Shown here: piece by piece, positions 33,846 through 46,290 of the stretch
Layout of the letters: each line of letters opens with the position of its first letter
Numbering within the stretch: position 1 is the stretch's first letter
NCBI RefSeq assembly: GCF_024323335.1
Contig: NC_066581.1
Coordinates: 443,139,816 to 443,203,815 of the forward strand
From: Lathyrus oleraceus
Lineage: Eukaryota > Streptophyta > Magnoliopsida > Fabales > Fabaceae
Length of the DNA: 64,000 bases
Direction of reading: 5' to 3'
Translations under genes and position numbers: made by a program
The notes under the pieces: generated by a model
Seen by the model: the letters and a program-made list of their open reading frames with translations, nothing else
Database searches by the model: none
What the model was told of the DNA's origin: nothing

Positions 33846-36774
33846 TGACAAGTCCTTCAGACTTCTGCCTACGTACCAACATAAAAATGAGGGATCCAAA
33901 CCTCGTAGTTCGTGGTATTAATATCAAAATGAGTGGATTGCTTTTAACAAAATATTAAGTTTAAAATAGGCACAAAGGGCCCAAAAGTTTGAATGAGTGT
34001 TATTTCTTTTTGTCTTTTGAAATTTTAAGTCAATATGATTAGATTCATTTACAAGTTTGATTTAAGAAAAGAGATTAAAAATGCAATGGCATAAGCCCAG
34101 AGTTTCTAATTGGCAATAGAGTCTAAGTTTATAAATCAAAAGCAAAGAAAGTTTTTTAAAACCGGGGAGAGATTTTAAAATTTAAGAAGTGAGAGGAGAT
34201 GAAGAGACTAGTCCTAAGCATAAAATTAAAAGTTAAGAGTTGAAAAGATCTGACCAATGTGATGCAATCCAACAGACAAGAATGTCATATAGAAAACCCA
34301 TTGTCCCTTTGGACTTTGAATCTAGCAATATCAAAAAGCAAATAGAAATATGGAGAGCAAGGCGTCAAATAAAGATAGCCACATCTAAGCAATCAACTTC
34401 AGAACCAAAAGTGTTCTTTGTCTTCCCATGTATCATATGACATACTCCTTGATTGGCTCAGAATAAGGCATTAGACACAGGTTCAAAGTAACAGTTTTAT
34501 CAAGACCATGTAGTAGATGAACTCAAGTGGATTCCAATACTTGCATCAGTTGAAAGATCTAATCACAATAACTTGGTCTCAGAAATGTTGGCATTGGCCA
34601 AGTCCTTTTGCATAGGGAATGTTGCCTAATTCTAAGTCCAAAGCTCAGATCAAATCAACAGTCGACACAAACATTTTTTTAGAGTTTTTGTTGTTTATTA
34701 AGTATTTTAAGGTCCTAAGGCCACAAACACAAACAAGTTACACAAACAAATATATAAAATCACAATATACGGCTCAAGTGAGCAAAGTGAAAATGACATA
34801 AACATAAACAAGTTAAATGATATGTAAATGGAAAATGAAATGGTAAATGACTTGAATTTAAATTTCATAAAGTAAATGACTTGAAAATAAAAGCAAGATT
34901 AATAAAAAGTAAGTCAAATGTTAGTTGATTAGATGTTAGTGATGTTTTTATTTTCAAATGATTAGGTCATTCTTTGAAGAACACTCAACCCTCTATTCAC
35001 AAGCATGGATCCTTGAACCAAGACATCTTCCAAAGGAAGGAAAAAAGGCCAAGTTTCCACACAATACCATGAAATGGGGGAGACTTACAATCTCACTTAC
35101 TATAAAGCTATGCCTTTAGGGTCAAAATTTAGCGCTATGTTAAGCAATCGTAATTGGACTTATGTAGAAGTCACAAATATCTGAGGTCGGGCAATAGAAA
35201 CTTTGCTGTTAGTGCATGTTAGAGATATGGTATAATGAACCATACTCCTAAAACATACCACACACAAAAAAGAAAAATATCAAGGGATGGACCTATCTCA
35301 TCCAGACTTGTATTGGTTCATCTAACACAAAGTTATTGATGAACCAATTAGCCTTAGGATATTAAGACTTCATTGGTCAATGGAAGGGATGAGAAAGAAT
35401 TGGATTAAAGATGAATAAGGAGGGGAGATCAGATAAACACAAATTGGTTATGGGAGGAATTTTATCAAATTAAAATCATTCATTCATTTTGGGAGATGAA
35501 ATGTACAATTCATCAATCCCCTAAATCCAATGATTTTAATCCAACAAAAGTCAAATCAACCTTGACCAAGGCCCAAACACATAGTCAAACTTCACAAGTC
35601 AATAAAAATGGCTCAACATAATTTCTACATAATTAATCAATTAAAAATCAAATTAAAATGCATTTAAATTGAATTATGTTTGGTCAAAAACCTAAAACCT
35701 CTTCAAAACACCAAATAAATGGCCAAGAGATTTATCCTAGGTCAAATAAGGTCAAAGGACCTTAGACAAAAAATTTCATAATTTTTGAAAAGTCAGAAGT
35801 ATTTTTAAATAATTAAAAATATGCACAAAAACAATTAAATACAGAAAAATAACAAAATTGATCCAAACAATAATTTTACTTCAGAAAATGAAAGAGGAAA
35901 ATATTTGAAAATATTTAGTGAAAGTCCCATATTTTTTGGATTAAAAATGAAATTAATATGAATTAATCAAAATAAATGGATTAAATGAAAAATCAGAAAA
36001 TAAAATATAAAAAAAAAAAACAAGGCCATCAGATCTCCCTCATTAATAGAGGTGGCAGATCTGATGGCCAAGCGCGCGTTCCAAAAACACCTTAGTCAAC
36101 TGCACCACACGCTTGGTAATCAGATTGTACGCGTGAGATTAAAAGATTTCAAACGGATCAGATGACCTAGATTTATCCAGCGCACCACCAGAACCCTAGC
36201 TCCGGTCATCTTCTCCGGTGAGGACCACCAGACTGGTCCAACCAAAACCTTATGAAAAATGAAAAGTGAATACACTAATTTGAAGGAAAAATGCTTAGGA
36301 GCATGAATCTGGCCTCGATTTTCTCCAATTCCAAGTATATAAAAAGATATAGGGATTTGAATTTTAAGGATCATGAACTGAGTTTCTTCGATTTGACCTC
36401 GAAGCAACTCAATCTTCTTGCCTAAATTGATAGGATTTCATACAACCAAAAATCACAAAGAATGGTGAAGAATTAAGGGAGAATCGAAGAGAAGAAAATT
36501 CTGAAAATTCACCTTCAATTGAGCTTCAGATTGGCACGATCTTGATTCTAATTGTGCTTGACCTTGGTTCAGATGCTTGTTGGAAATGATTAGGATCAAA
36601 AAGAGATCTGGACTCTTGGAGTTTCAATCTCAAAATATATGGAGAATTGAAACTCTATTTTAAAAGAAAACCTTCAAGATTATCCTTCAATGGTGAGGGT
36701 TTGAGATTGCAGATTCAAAGCTAGGGCATGAGGTCTTTAATTCTAAGCAATGAGGGTCTTATTTATAGGCCATG
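33843..36774 (-). repeat. LTR C, truncated 5' LTR of element B
   Basis: A direct repeat of LTR B from about 24680 to 27470 (for example AACCTCGTAGTTCGTGGTAT, AGTTATTGATGAACCAATTA and GGTGAGGGTTTG are in both). The left, primer-site end is missing and is replaced by RNase H. The right side is interrupted at 36774 by Ogre copy 3, so its remaining ~1.5 kb should lie beyond the right edge of the window. Confidence 0.85.
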
Positions 36775-37828
36775 TGTTATACCCCAATTTTGTCCAGATT
36801 CGTTTTTTGCCACAATACGTGCATTTCCAAACCATCCTAAAGCTTGAGTTTCACGGATCCATTTTCATCTGAGGAGGAGTATTAAGTTTTAAGCAGGATC
36901 GTGGGTAAGTCCTATTATGCTAAATACCATATCAATAAGTCCATGGGCATAGATATACATATGTTTTATTATAAGTGGAAATCATTTATGTGTTTGGTAA
37001 TGCGTGGCTCTAATAAGGGTCACATTTGGTTCAAAAACAGTTCTTGCTTTAGATCCGTACCTTTTCAAATTAGGTAGTGTAGACATCGGTGAACAATTTA
37101 ATTTAAAACTCACACTTTTTGCACCATTTGTTCATTGTGTGGTTGTAAGAAGAGGGAGCGAGTTTTTTTTCTCTACCATGGTTTTCATACACAAACTCGT
37201 GTGGTTGAAGATATTGATTCAAGTTTACATTAACCACACCATAAGTTCTAGATTCACAAACATGATTGTTTTAAATATCAATAATGCAAGTATATTACAC
37301 AGGCTGTTACAAAATCCTAGGATTTAAAATTACAGCATAATCTAAAAACAAATGGGAGAAGCTTTGAGCATTCACCCCCAGGCTGTTTTAAAGTGATACC
37401 CCTTTTAAAGGTCGCCTGCATTCATTTCACAAGCCATACCAAAGTGCCTCAGACCCGCGAGTGGAAGCCAAAGAGAAAGTAACGGCAACAGCTCCCTAGG
37501 GATCTCGAAATAACACTATGGGATCCACGTATCAGAGCATTGTGTCTAAAGTTCGAAGAGTGTAGTGGAGTGGACAGGAATTCAATTTCCTTTAAGTGAC
37601 CTCCATCTCCGTAGCTTCATTAAGTCACGAGCCAATAGATGACCTTACCTGATAATAAAATGCAAGTACAACGGTTACCATGAGGTTCAAAATCATAAAA
37701 GAAGAATCAATCTTAAGTTACAGGTTGGACCAAGGAATGTCACAGGGTAACTTAAAACAGAAGGATAGACAAGAAGGTTCCCAAACTTGTAGAACAACCA
37801 AATAGCAACAGACACAAGCAGAGTGATC

Positions 37829-38235
37829 ATGAACGATCAACCGGAATGTGAAGCTCGCCAAAATGATAAACCTGTTCGAGTTTATGCTGAGGGAATTTAC
37901 GATCTTCTTACTTTGGTCATGCCCGTTCTCTTGAGCAAGCCAATCAATTGTCTCCAAATTCCTATCTCCTTGTTAGGTGGTGCAATGATGAAACCGCTCC
38001 TAAGTACAAGGGTACAATTGTTATTGCTGAGACCAAACGCTATGAGTATCTTTGCCTTTGCGAGTGAGTTGATGAAGTTATCGCAGATGTGCCATGGGTA
38101 ATCAATCAAAGGGTTCATCGACAAGCATCAAAATTGACTAGGTGGCTCATGGTTACCCTTATCCTGATACAAATGGAGCTGAAAAAGAGGTTTATGAACT
38201 TGTTAAAGCTACTGAAAAATTTAAAGAAAACATAG
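37829..38235 (+). pseudogene. choline-phosphate cytidylyltransferase fragment
   Basis: About 130 codons align with the catalytic domain of CTP:phosphocholine cytidylyltransferase, the rate-controlling enzyme of CDP-choline phosphatidylcholine synthesis. Visible pieces in order: DKPVRVYAEGIYDL, then after a frame shift FGHARSLEQA (the HxGH nucleotide-binding motif, with the first His changed to Thr), YLLV, CNDETAPKYKG, AETKRYEYL, VDEVIADVPWVINQ, FIDKHQ, VAHGYPYP, and AEKEVYELVKATEKFKEN. At least three frame shifts and two stops make it a pseudogene. It reads as one continuous coding stretch, so it may derive from a spliced transcript. It lies inside the Ogre copy 3 LTR. It is the only host gene sequence I recognise in the window. 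Confidence 0.8.
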
Positions 38236-40164
38236 AAAATTGAAGGAAATTCTAAAGACATACTTGTCTGAAATTGAAGGAAATGTAACTTGACATGATT
38301 AGGAATTGACTTCCTTTATGAACTTCCAAGGCACAAATAACTGCAAAGTATGACAAAAGGGAAAAATGAAGGTTTGCATCAGTAGAAATCCGTGGGACCA
38401 CATAACTTCCGAAAATCTCACCAAGCTACAAAGAAGAATCGATTCATCCCTTACAGATTGGCAGGATCCACATATTGGTCCCCATAATATCTTGGGCAAA
38501 ATTCTCCTCTAACGGTTTGATGTTATCCATTCGATGCCAGCTCATTTTTTTGTACCTGGAGTTGGGACCACTCACCTGGATATAAATATAGAAACGTTCA
38601 TTCTTTTAGGGGGATCCTACCGTAACTCTGCTAAAAAGTCCCTAAGAACCTTTTGCACTAAAGCTCAAGAATCTCCAGGTTTAAGCTAGAGTTTCACACT
38701 GAAACTCTAACCTAAACGAGCTCATACCGAGAAACATAGTAAAAAGAAAAGAGAAGGAAGAAGCTTATCTGGAAACGTGAGGGATAAAGCATCACCGGCG
38801 GCTTACTTCCAAACGAGACCAACATAAATCGCGCTGAAAGACCCTCCTCGTAGCTTCGAACATGTTTGGTTTGTTTCTTTTCAAGCTTCCTATTTATCCG
38901 TCTTGATCTCATTATGTTAGCCAAATAGCTTTTCTTCTTCTGTTTGATTTTTGTTTGTTGGGTGTGGGTGTGTTTCGATCTGTCGGTTTAAGGGGTTTTT
39001 TGAGCAAAACAAGGCTGGATCCTTGATCCCGGGCCAAAAATAGGGGGGGTTCGCCGGAGAAGAAGGCGGCGCCGCTGCCGTTGGCCGACGACCATCGTCT
39101 TCTCTGGTAGGGCGCAAATGGAGAAAGGTATACAAAGTTGCAGAGCAACTTTATATGTGTGTTAGAAGAGAGAGGAACGAATGAAGAAATGAAATGTTGG
39201 TCTTGCATGATGACCTTTAGGTTTAGATTCCTAACTGTGTGGTGGTGACAAGTGTCTCCACCATTGGGACACTTGTCACCGCTCAGACAGTACACCCTAT
39301 CGGATCCGGTGCGATGGCCCACACCCTTACCGTGTCTGTGCACCCTTGCCCCCCATTCACCTGTGTTGACCAGTTTAGGTCATCTAATCTAACGGTCTTG
39401 GATGGGTCCTCGTAGTCAACCCGTTGATTGAATATTTTTGACTTCGTGGGCCTGCGCTTTTGGGGCCTCTTGACTTGGGCCGGATGGGTTGCTTTTGTCA
39501 CACCCCCCATTCTGTTTTAAGAGTGCTTTGTTTTCTTTTGGGCTCATAAGTCCCATTGGTTTTATATACTATTTCTTTTTTGTTTTGTATATATAATTTA
39601 CTTGTCATTTTGTTTAATTAATTATTAATTGATATTTCATTGATATTTTATTTTTAACAATAAGAATAAGTTTGTTTCATCATCATGATTTAATTAGGAT
39701 TATTCAAATGATTTCTTTTCAAATTTCGTTTAGATTGATATCGTGCATTTGCTTGATTGGATCTATTATACAAGTTTTTGTAAACCATGTATCGAGTTTT
39801 TGACCATACTCAATCATTGTTTACCATGAGTTACATTTCCATTAAATAAATTTCAAAAATAAATCACATAATTCTCGATTTAATATTGAGCCCGTTTTTA
39901 AATACTTTTGTAAGTCGATCGCTATCAAAGCATTGCCATCAACCTCACATAGCCTACTCTTGGGCTTTCTTACAATGAGACCTATTTGATTTTTTATTAA
40001 TCGAATAGATGATTGATCCACTAATTAAAAATCTAATTTATCTATAAACACCAATTCAAACCTTGGTCCAACACCAAACCTTTTTTCCAAAACATATTAG
40101 TTCTAATAAATTCACATTCAACATATTTAATTAATATATTCTTTAAAAACTATTTAATAATTTT

Positions 40165-41040
40165 TCTTTGAATGAAAAGGAGAATAGTAAGTGTCCGCTT
40201 CTCTATCTCTCGATTATTCGAATAATTGGCGTTCGCCATATTGCTCGAATTTTCGTCATTTAATTAAAACCCTAAAACTCCATAAAATTAAAATCACTTC
40301 TCCAAATAAAATATAAATTCTAAAAACTTTACTTTAATAATCGATCTTTGAATCAAAAGGAGAATAGTAAGCGTCTGCTTCACTATCTGTCGATTATTCA
40401 AATAATTGGCGTTTGCCACATTGCTTGAATCCTCGTCATTCAACTAAAACCCTAAAAAACTTACAAATATAAATCATCTTCCTGAATTAATGTAATACTC
40501 CAAAATATATTTTCTTTTATAAACTTTGGATGAAAAATAATACAGTAAGCGTTCACTTCACTTTTTCCCAAGTACTCGAACGATTGGCGCATGCCATATT
40601 GGTCGAATTCTTGTCATCTGATTAAAACCTTAATCGTACAAATTCAAAAACTATTTTACTATATAAAATATAACTTCTATAAAAAAACTTTATTTTTATA
40701 AATTACATTTCAGATGATAAAAGAATGGGAGGCGTTCGCCTCACCATCTCTCGAATAATTGAATGATTGGCGCTCGCCTTATTGCTCGATTTTTCCGTCT
40801 GCTGATTAAAACACACTAAGTAAACTTGGATAAAGGAATGAGTGGCGCACGCCTTATTATTCCTTGAATAAGAAAGTGGGAGGCGCATGCCTCACTATCG
40901 TGCATATTCGATTTCTGCAAACAAACTTTCAATAATAAGTTAAAACGAAAAAAGGAGTAGAAGGCGTTCGCCTTAATATTCCTCGAAAGAATTGAACGAT
41001 TGGTGTGCACGACATTGCTCAATATTTTGTCGTTCTTCTC
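40165..41040. repeat. degenerate ~110-180 bp tandem repeat with GC hairpins
   Basis: About six diverged units inside the LTR. Units carry AAAGGAGAATAGTAAG(C/T)GT, a (T)CGA-rich stretch, and pairs of short inverted repeats such as GGCGTTCGCC, AGGCGTTCGCCT, GGCGCATGCC and GGCGCACGCC, followed by ATTGCTCGA(A)TTTTC and ATTAAAACC. Confidence 0.8.
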
Positions 41041-41680
41041 AAAATACCAAACATATTAAACCTAATTTCTCGCCCCCGTATGACCAACAACTTAAAACTC
41101 TCTTAAAAAAGAACACTATTTAATCCTTTCTAACACGCAAAACAAACTAGTGCTTAAGCCTCCGCCGAGAGTAGACAAGCAAACGTTTAGCCTTTAGATT
41201 GCGATCTAGACAGTCATTCATTAAAAGACACCAACCAACCATAGTTGCCCAAACTACGAATGCTTTGATTTCCTTATTTCACCAAAAGGATACGTATGCA
41301 CGAGATTGCGAGATCTTGGTGAGCACACTAATAAAAAAATGTCCCTTTTCTCCGTTCTGAGGTTTCCATCAATCTCTATTATTGACCTTTATCACTTGAA
41401 GAAAACAAACAACATAAGTTAACATTCAAATCGCAAATTGAACTAAAAGGTTCCCGTTGAGTACAACAGACGTGAGGATTTCTAATACCTTCCCCTTGCG
41501 TAATCGACTCCCGAACCCGAATATGGTTCCGAAGACCATTATTCTGTTTTACAAAGGTTTTCTCGATATTTTCCTATTCCTTCATTGGGATAAATAAAGT
41601 TCGGTGGCGACTCTGTTCGAATTAATTTTCTTTTCCGCGACCATCGCGAGGGATCGCATTATTTTTTGGGGTGCGACAGA

Positions 41681-41698
41681 TGGCGACTCTGCTGGGGA
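41681..41698 (+). other. primer binding site, tRNA-Arg type
   Basis: TGGCGACTCTGCTGGGGA, two bases after the LTR end. Ogre elements are reported to use tRNA-Arg as primer. Confidence 0.9.
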
Positions 41699-42463
41699 AA
41701 TAGATCCAAGCTAAAGAGAGTCAAGCCTAACTTAGTTCAATTTGTGATGAATGTTAAATTACTCTTTTTCTCCATTATTTGCTTCTGTATCTCTTGATGT
41801 ATTATTTATGCTATGTAACTTGTTCTGCTATTATATTGGGTAATCTATGGTATTTGGCATATGTTGTGAGATAAGCTCCGTACCCGAGCTTTGAGAAGAA
41901 CCTAGAACCCGGAGTTGTGTAGTATTGAACCGAGGGGTATACACCTCATTATGACAATACAAAGACTCCACTTAGAGTAGATCTATTCGGAATTTCCATC
42001 ATAATATGGCTAGCCCATTATTGTGAGGAAACTTTGAACATGGTCCATGACTCTAGGAGCCTCATCTTAAACCAAAGTCCATCTTCATGATTGGCGATTG
42101 TGTAGTATTAAACCGAAGGGTCTACACCCTGTTCGAACAATACGAAGATCCCACTTAGAGTAGACTGATTCATAACTTCCATTTTAATGTGGCTAGCCCA
42201 TTATTGCGATGGAAGACTGAACTCGATCCATGACTCTAAGTTCTTATCTTAAAAACGGGAAACCCTAGGAGCAATCCTTTATGTGTGGGGTAAAGGACAT
42301 AGAACCGTCGTATAAGTTGAACCTTGTGATATATGTGAAACCTGGATCCATATCATTGTATAAACCTCATATTGCATTCATTATGAGCATAACAAAATCA
42401 TTTACACACTTTCTATTTTCAGGGAATTTCAAAATTTTCAGTTAATTAAGCATTCAAGAACAG
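41699..42463 (+). other. Ogre copy 3 5' leader with a ~190-bp tandem duplication
   Basis: Two copies, about 41905-42090 and 42098-42250. Each contains GTGTAGTATT(A/G)AACCGA(A/G)GGG, then CACTTAGAGTAGA, ATGGCTAGCCCATTATTG-like sequence and CATGACTCTA. The copy 1 and copy 2 leaders hold the same module (CTTAGAGTAGATT and TTGTGTAGT on their coding strand), also in two copies. Confidence 0.8.
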
Positions 42464-44276
42464 ATGGAGCCAGGAAAGAGAAAAACATTCCAAATCAAAG
42501 CCAAAGTACCGTGTGTGAAGGGTTTCATTGCATTCAGAGATGGGTTGACTAATATCCATCGAGACGCATTCACACTCAAGTATGGGAAGATTTTACACTT
42601 GTTTTCCATACGAGTATAAAAGGACGCTATTACCGCACTAGCCTAGATTTATGATCCACCACTCAGAAGCTTCCTCTTTAGAGATTTCCAGTTGGCCCCA
42701 ACTTTGGAAGAATTCGGAAGAATATTGGACTCTCCCAAGCAGAAGAAGGGACCTCATAGGGGATTGGGTCAAATCCCAAAACTCAAAGAGCTGGCAGAAG
42801 TATTAGAGATTCCAGTTGAAGATCTAACCCCTAACATCAAAACTTGGGGGAAGGTACAAGGAATTCCTCAAGAATACTTGGAGAAGACTGCTTAAAACTT
42901 TGCTAAAGCCCAAAAGTGGGAAGCCTATGATACTATTATGGCTTTATTCATTTTTGGATTGGTTTTATTTCCTAATATGGAGAAGTTGGTGGTCGTAGCA
43001 GCTATTAGTGTGTTTTGGGCCGTCAAGGTTAAGAACGAAGGTCTAGTGCCCGCACTCCTGGCAAATGTTTATAACACCTTACACTTACGCTTAGAGAAGA
43101 AGGGAGGATTGCTGTTATATTGCATACCACTCCTTTACCAATGGTTTGTCTCTCATGTATTCAAAGATGTTGATACGATTGAGGGGATGGATGGATACGA
43201 GTGGCCTCAAACGCTGGTAGGACTCACTGAAAATGCCATTATTTGGTATCCTCATGGTTTGAATATGGGAGATACAATTACTAGTTATGGAGAATTTCCA
43301 AATGTACCATTAATAGGGTCAAAAGGGTGCATTAACTACAATCCAGTTTTAGCAGTGAGGCAGTTGTGTTATCCTATCACATACAAGTCAGATGACCAGT
43401 TGTTAGAAGGTTTTGTCTTCCATGATATGGAGGATCTCGTTATGATGAGAAGGGTTATCCAAGCCTGGGAAAAAGTTCGCTTCAGAGGACAAGACAATTG
43501 TAGGGGATAGAGAACCCTATTATCAATGGGTCACAAAGAGAAGTCAAGAGATCAATCTACCATTCATCCTCGATCCTCCTACTCAACCTCCACCACCAGA
43601 GCCTACCCATGTCTCCATTGAGGAAGCGAAAGTATTGAAAGCTACTATAGCAAGAATCAGGCGAGAAAATGAAGAGCTACAAATCAGCTTCCAACAAGTT
43701 TCAAATGAAAGAAATGAGATGAAGTGGGAACTAGAGAGGAAAAAGGCTCAGCTAGAAGCAACTGAGGAAAAGGTCGATAAGGAAGAACACAAGAGAAAGA
43801 AGGTAAAAGTAGGCATGGAACAAGCTGACCTCTACTTAGAAACAATCAAAGCGCAGCTAAAACAAGTCAAGAAAGAATGCCCAAAGAATAAGCGATGGTG
43901 GCTACGAGCAACAGAAGAAAAGAGAGAAGTTAGAGAGACATTAGAGGCTAAGATACATGATCTCACTATCTCTCCTCACAACGCTGAGACCTAAGTTGAG
44001 CACGAGTGCCGACTTTAGGAAAGAGCCCTTGAAGCATCTCGAGTCACACCTACGACGTGGGCCGAGAAATGTCAAGAAGCAAAGGATGCTAGAGAATATG
44101 CTCAATATTGGAAAGATAGATTCGAAGAATTCCATCAAGACCGTGTGATATGGCTAAGAGAAAGAGAGCAAGTCATTGAGGATTACGATACATTCAGAAA
44201 AACTATTGATTTCTTGCAAAAGGACAAAGATGGGTACCGTACAAAGCTCAACAGTTTAGTAGAATTCTACAACTAG
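42464..44276 (+). pseudogene. Ogre ORF1 (copy 3)
   Basis: Starts MEPGKRKTFQIKAKVP at 42464 and ends at TAG 44274-44276, about 600 codons. Early stops occur at about 42617 and 42643. FRDFQLAPTLEEFGRIL follows, then a stop at 42893. A 190-codon open stretch (42938-43510) carries NVYNTLHLRLEKKGGLLLYC, WPQTLVGLTENAIIWYPHG, FPNVPLIGSKGCINYNPVLA and RRVIQAWEKVRFRG. After a frame change comes a long coiled-coil (43635-43994, RIRRENEELQISFQQVSNER and on) and a Tyr/Trp-rich end. This unknown protein is specific to the Ogre group and may be related to plant-mobile-domain-type sequences; I cannot assign a function. Confidence 0.8.
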
Positions 44277-44778
44277 ACGACCCAAGAGATGCCTTGGAGA
44301 TTGAGAGGGGAAGTGGAAGGATTGGACTAATACGGCACGCACCCCGCTGTAATCAACTTTGTTATGATGTGCGAGGGAATGGTGAAGAGGTTCAAGTTCG
44401 AATTAGAAGAACTCATAACCCGAAAGACGACTGTGTGATTTTTCCGTTTTTCTTATATTCAGTTTATGCTTTCGCAAGAGTTTAGTATTTGAGTTGTATT
44501 AGTTTTGGGAGGTTATGCCTTTGTATTTCGTACTTTGACCAACTGAATGAATGAGGATGATATTCACTTTTGTTTCCTGACCTTATGTTTCTTCGAATGC
44601 TTAATAAAACTACAATCGTTATGAAAACTCCCTGGAAATAAAGAAAAGACATCATTTTTCATTTGCATGCATCTACCCCATCACATATTTCATTTCAAAA
44701 AACTTACCCAACCTTTTTACCCTCTATCCAGTAAAGCTGACTAATCAACACCGGTACGAGACGCAAAGCAACTACAAG
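44277..44778 (+). other. ORF1-gag spacer
   Basis: About 500 bp without recognisable coding sequence, mostly AT-rich, leading to the gag ATG at 44779. Confidence 0.6.
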
Positions 44779-46290
44779 ATGACGTTGGAGCAAGTTGAGG
44801 CTAATCAAGCAACCATGAGGATGGACATCACTGCGATCCAAGAAAAGATGGATCAACTGCTAGAGACAATGCTAACAATTTCCCAAAGAGAAAGGGTTGT
44901 GGATGTAGAAATTGGAACAAGGAAGAACGACAGCACGACAGGATTGGTCCATCAAGACAAAAGCTTCACTCATGCTAAGAAGAACTTGGTTCATATACCT
45001 GTAGAAAACAATTGAGAGGGAGATCGTGTAGAGCCTTCTGATGCGTCTGCTCATTATGGGTCGGAAATGGGAGGAGATGATTCATATTATGATTTTTATG
45101 AACCCTATCCACCCAAGCCTAAAGTTCTCCCAGATCCCGCTGTAGAAAGGCTTTACGCCTTGGAAAAGAAGATCAAAGCTATAGAGGGGAATAACATATT
45201 TGGTTCCGCTGCCATGAACATGAGATTGGTGTCAAAATTGATCACCCGACTAAATTTAAAACTCTTGATTTTGAGAAATACAAAGGCCAGACTTGCCCAA
45301 GAAGTCATCTGGTAATGTACTTCAGAAAAATGGCTGCCCATACTGAGAATGAAAAGTTGCTTATTCACTGTTTCCAAGACAATTTAAGTGGAGCATCCCT
45401 AAGATGGTACATGAGCTTAGAGCAAAGGCGAATCCAAAGTTGGGAAGACTTGGCTGATGCATTTCTCCGTCAATACAAATACAACTTGGATATGGCACCC
45501 GACTGAATGCAACTACAAGGGATGGCCATGAATGTAAAATAGTCATTTAAAGAATACGCCCAACGATGGAGAGAGTTGGCTGCTCAGGTGGAGCCATTAA
45601 TGTCGGAAAAAGAAATGACTGGAATATTTGTGGATACGCTGAAAGACCCTTTCTTTGATAGATTGGTAAGCAGTGCGGTGTCAAACTTTGTGCATCTAGT
45701 AACAATTGGAGATCGCATAGAAAAAGGCTTAAGGGATGGAAATATCCAAGGAGTTGTGGCAGCCCCCAGTGCACCGAAAAAGTATTCTGGAGGCTTCCAT
45801 AAGAAAAGAGAAGGTGATACAAACGCTATATCTAGAGGTTACAAGGGGAAGCAAGAGGCTTCATATGGCCAAGTCGCTGCAGTAGTGCCCATACCCTACC
45901 AGCAACCAATACAATAACAACAAGTCTACCAACAACAACATCCACAACAACGTCAACAACAAAATACCGTTCCACCAAGATAATTCAAACCAAGGCCCCC
46001 GCAAGGCAACTTGACCCTTTACCAGTGCCTTATAGCCAAATATTCCCATACTTGCAAAAGGAGGGACTTTTGACTTTGAGAGAACTAAAGTTGACTATTT
46101 TTCCATATCCACCAGGATATGATGCTAACGCCTATTATGAGGTTCATATGGGAGCGCCCGACCATACCCTGGAAAATTGTTTTGCATTCCAGAATTGGGT
46201 ACAAGACCTAATTGAAGCTAAGGTCGTTACCTTCACTCCAAGACGCCCGAACGTGAACACCAATCCCATGCCAACACATGGAGGTGCTTC
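44779..46290 (+). pseudogene. gag: Ogre gag (copy 3)
   Basis: Begins MTLEQVEANQATMRMDITAI with a short coiled-coil. After a stop at 45013 it continues YDFYEPYPPKPK and AVERLYALEKKIKAIEGNNI. After a frame change it reaches the capsid: YFRKMAAHTENEKLLIHCFQ, LSGASLRWYMSLEQ, WEDLADAFLRQYKYNLDMAP and WRELAAQVEPLMSEKEMTGI, with GDRIEKGLRDG. A CAA-rich Gln stretch (45905-45965) leads to the C-terminal MPYSQIFPYLQKEGLLTLRE and the knuckle-like GYDANAYYEVHMGAPDHTLE followed by NC. At least four stops or frame shifts are present. It is the most complete gag in the window. Confidence 0.85.

Larger units (their letters stand above)
36775..41678 (+). repeat. Ogre copy 3 5' LTR (4904 bp)
   Basis: Starts TGTTATACCCCAATTTTGTC and ends GGGGTGCGACA, two bases before the primer site. 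It contains the conserved GGTGGCGACTCTG at about 41603. It carries a host gene fragment (37829-38235) and a degenerate hairpin-bearing tandem repeat (40165-41040). Much of 36960-38700 does not look like other Ogre LTRs in this window. Confidence 0.85.

Noticed and set aside
38912..39510. Overlapping minus-strand frames of 72-143 codons in the GC-richer part of the copy 3 LTR
   Set aside because: No domain was recognised, the frames overlap each other, and the region lies within the LTR; they are most likely chance.
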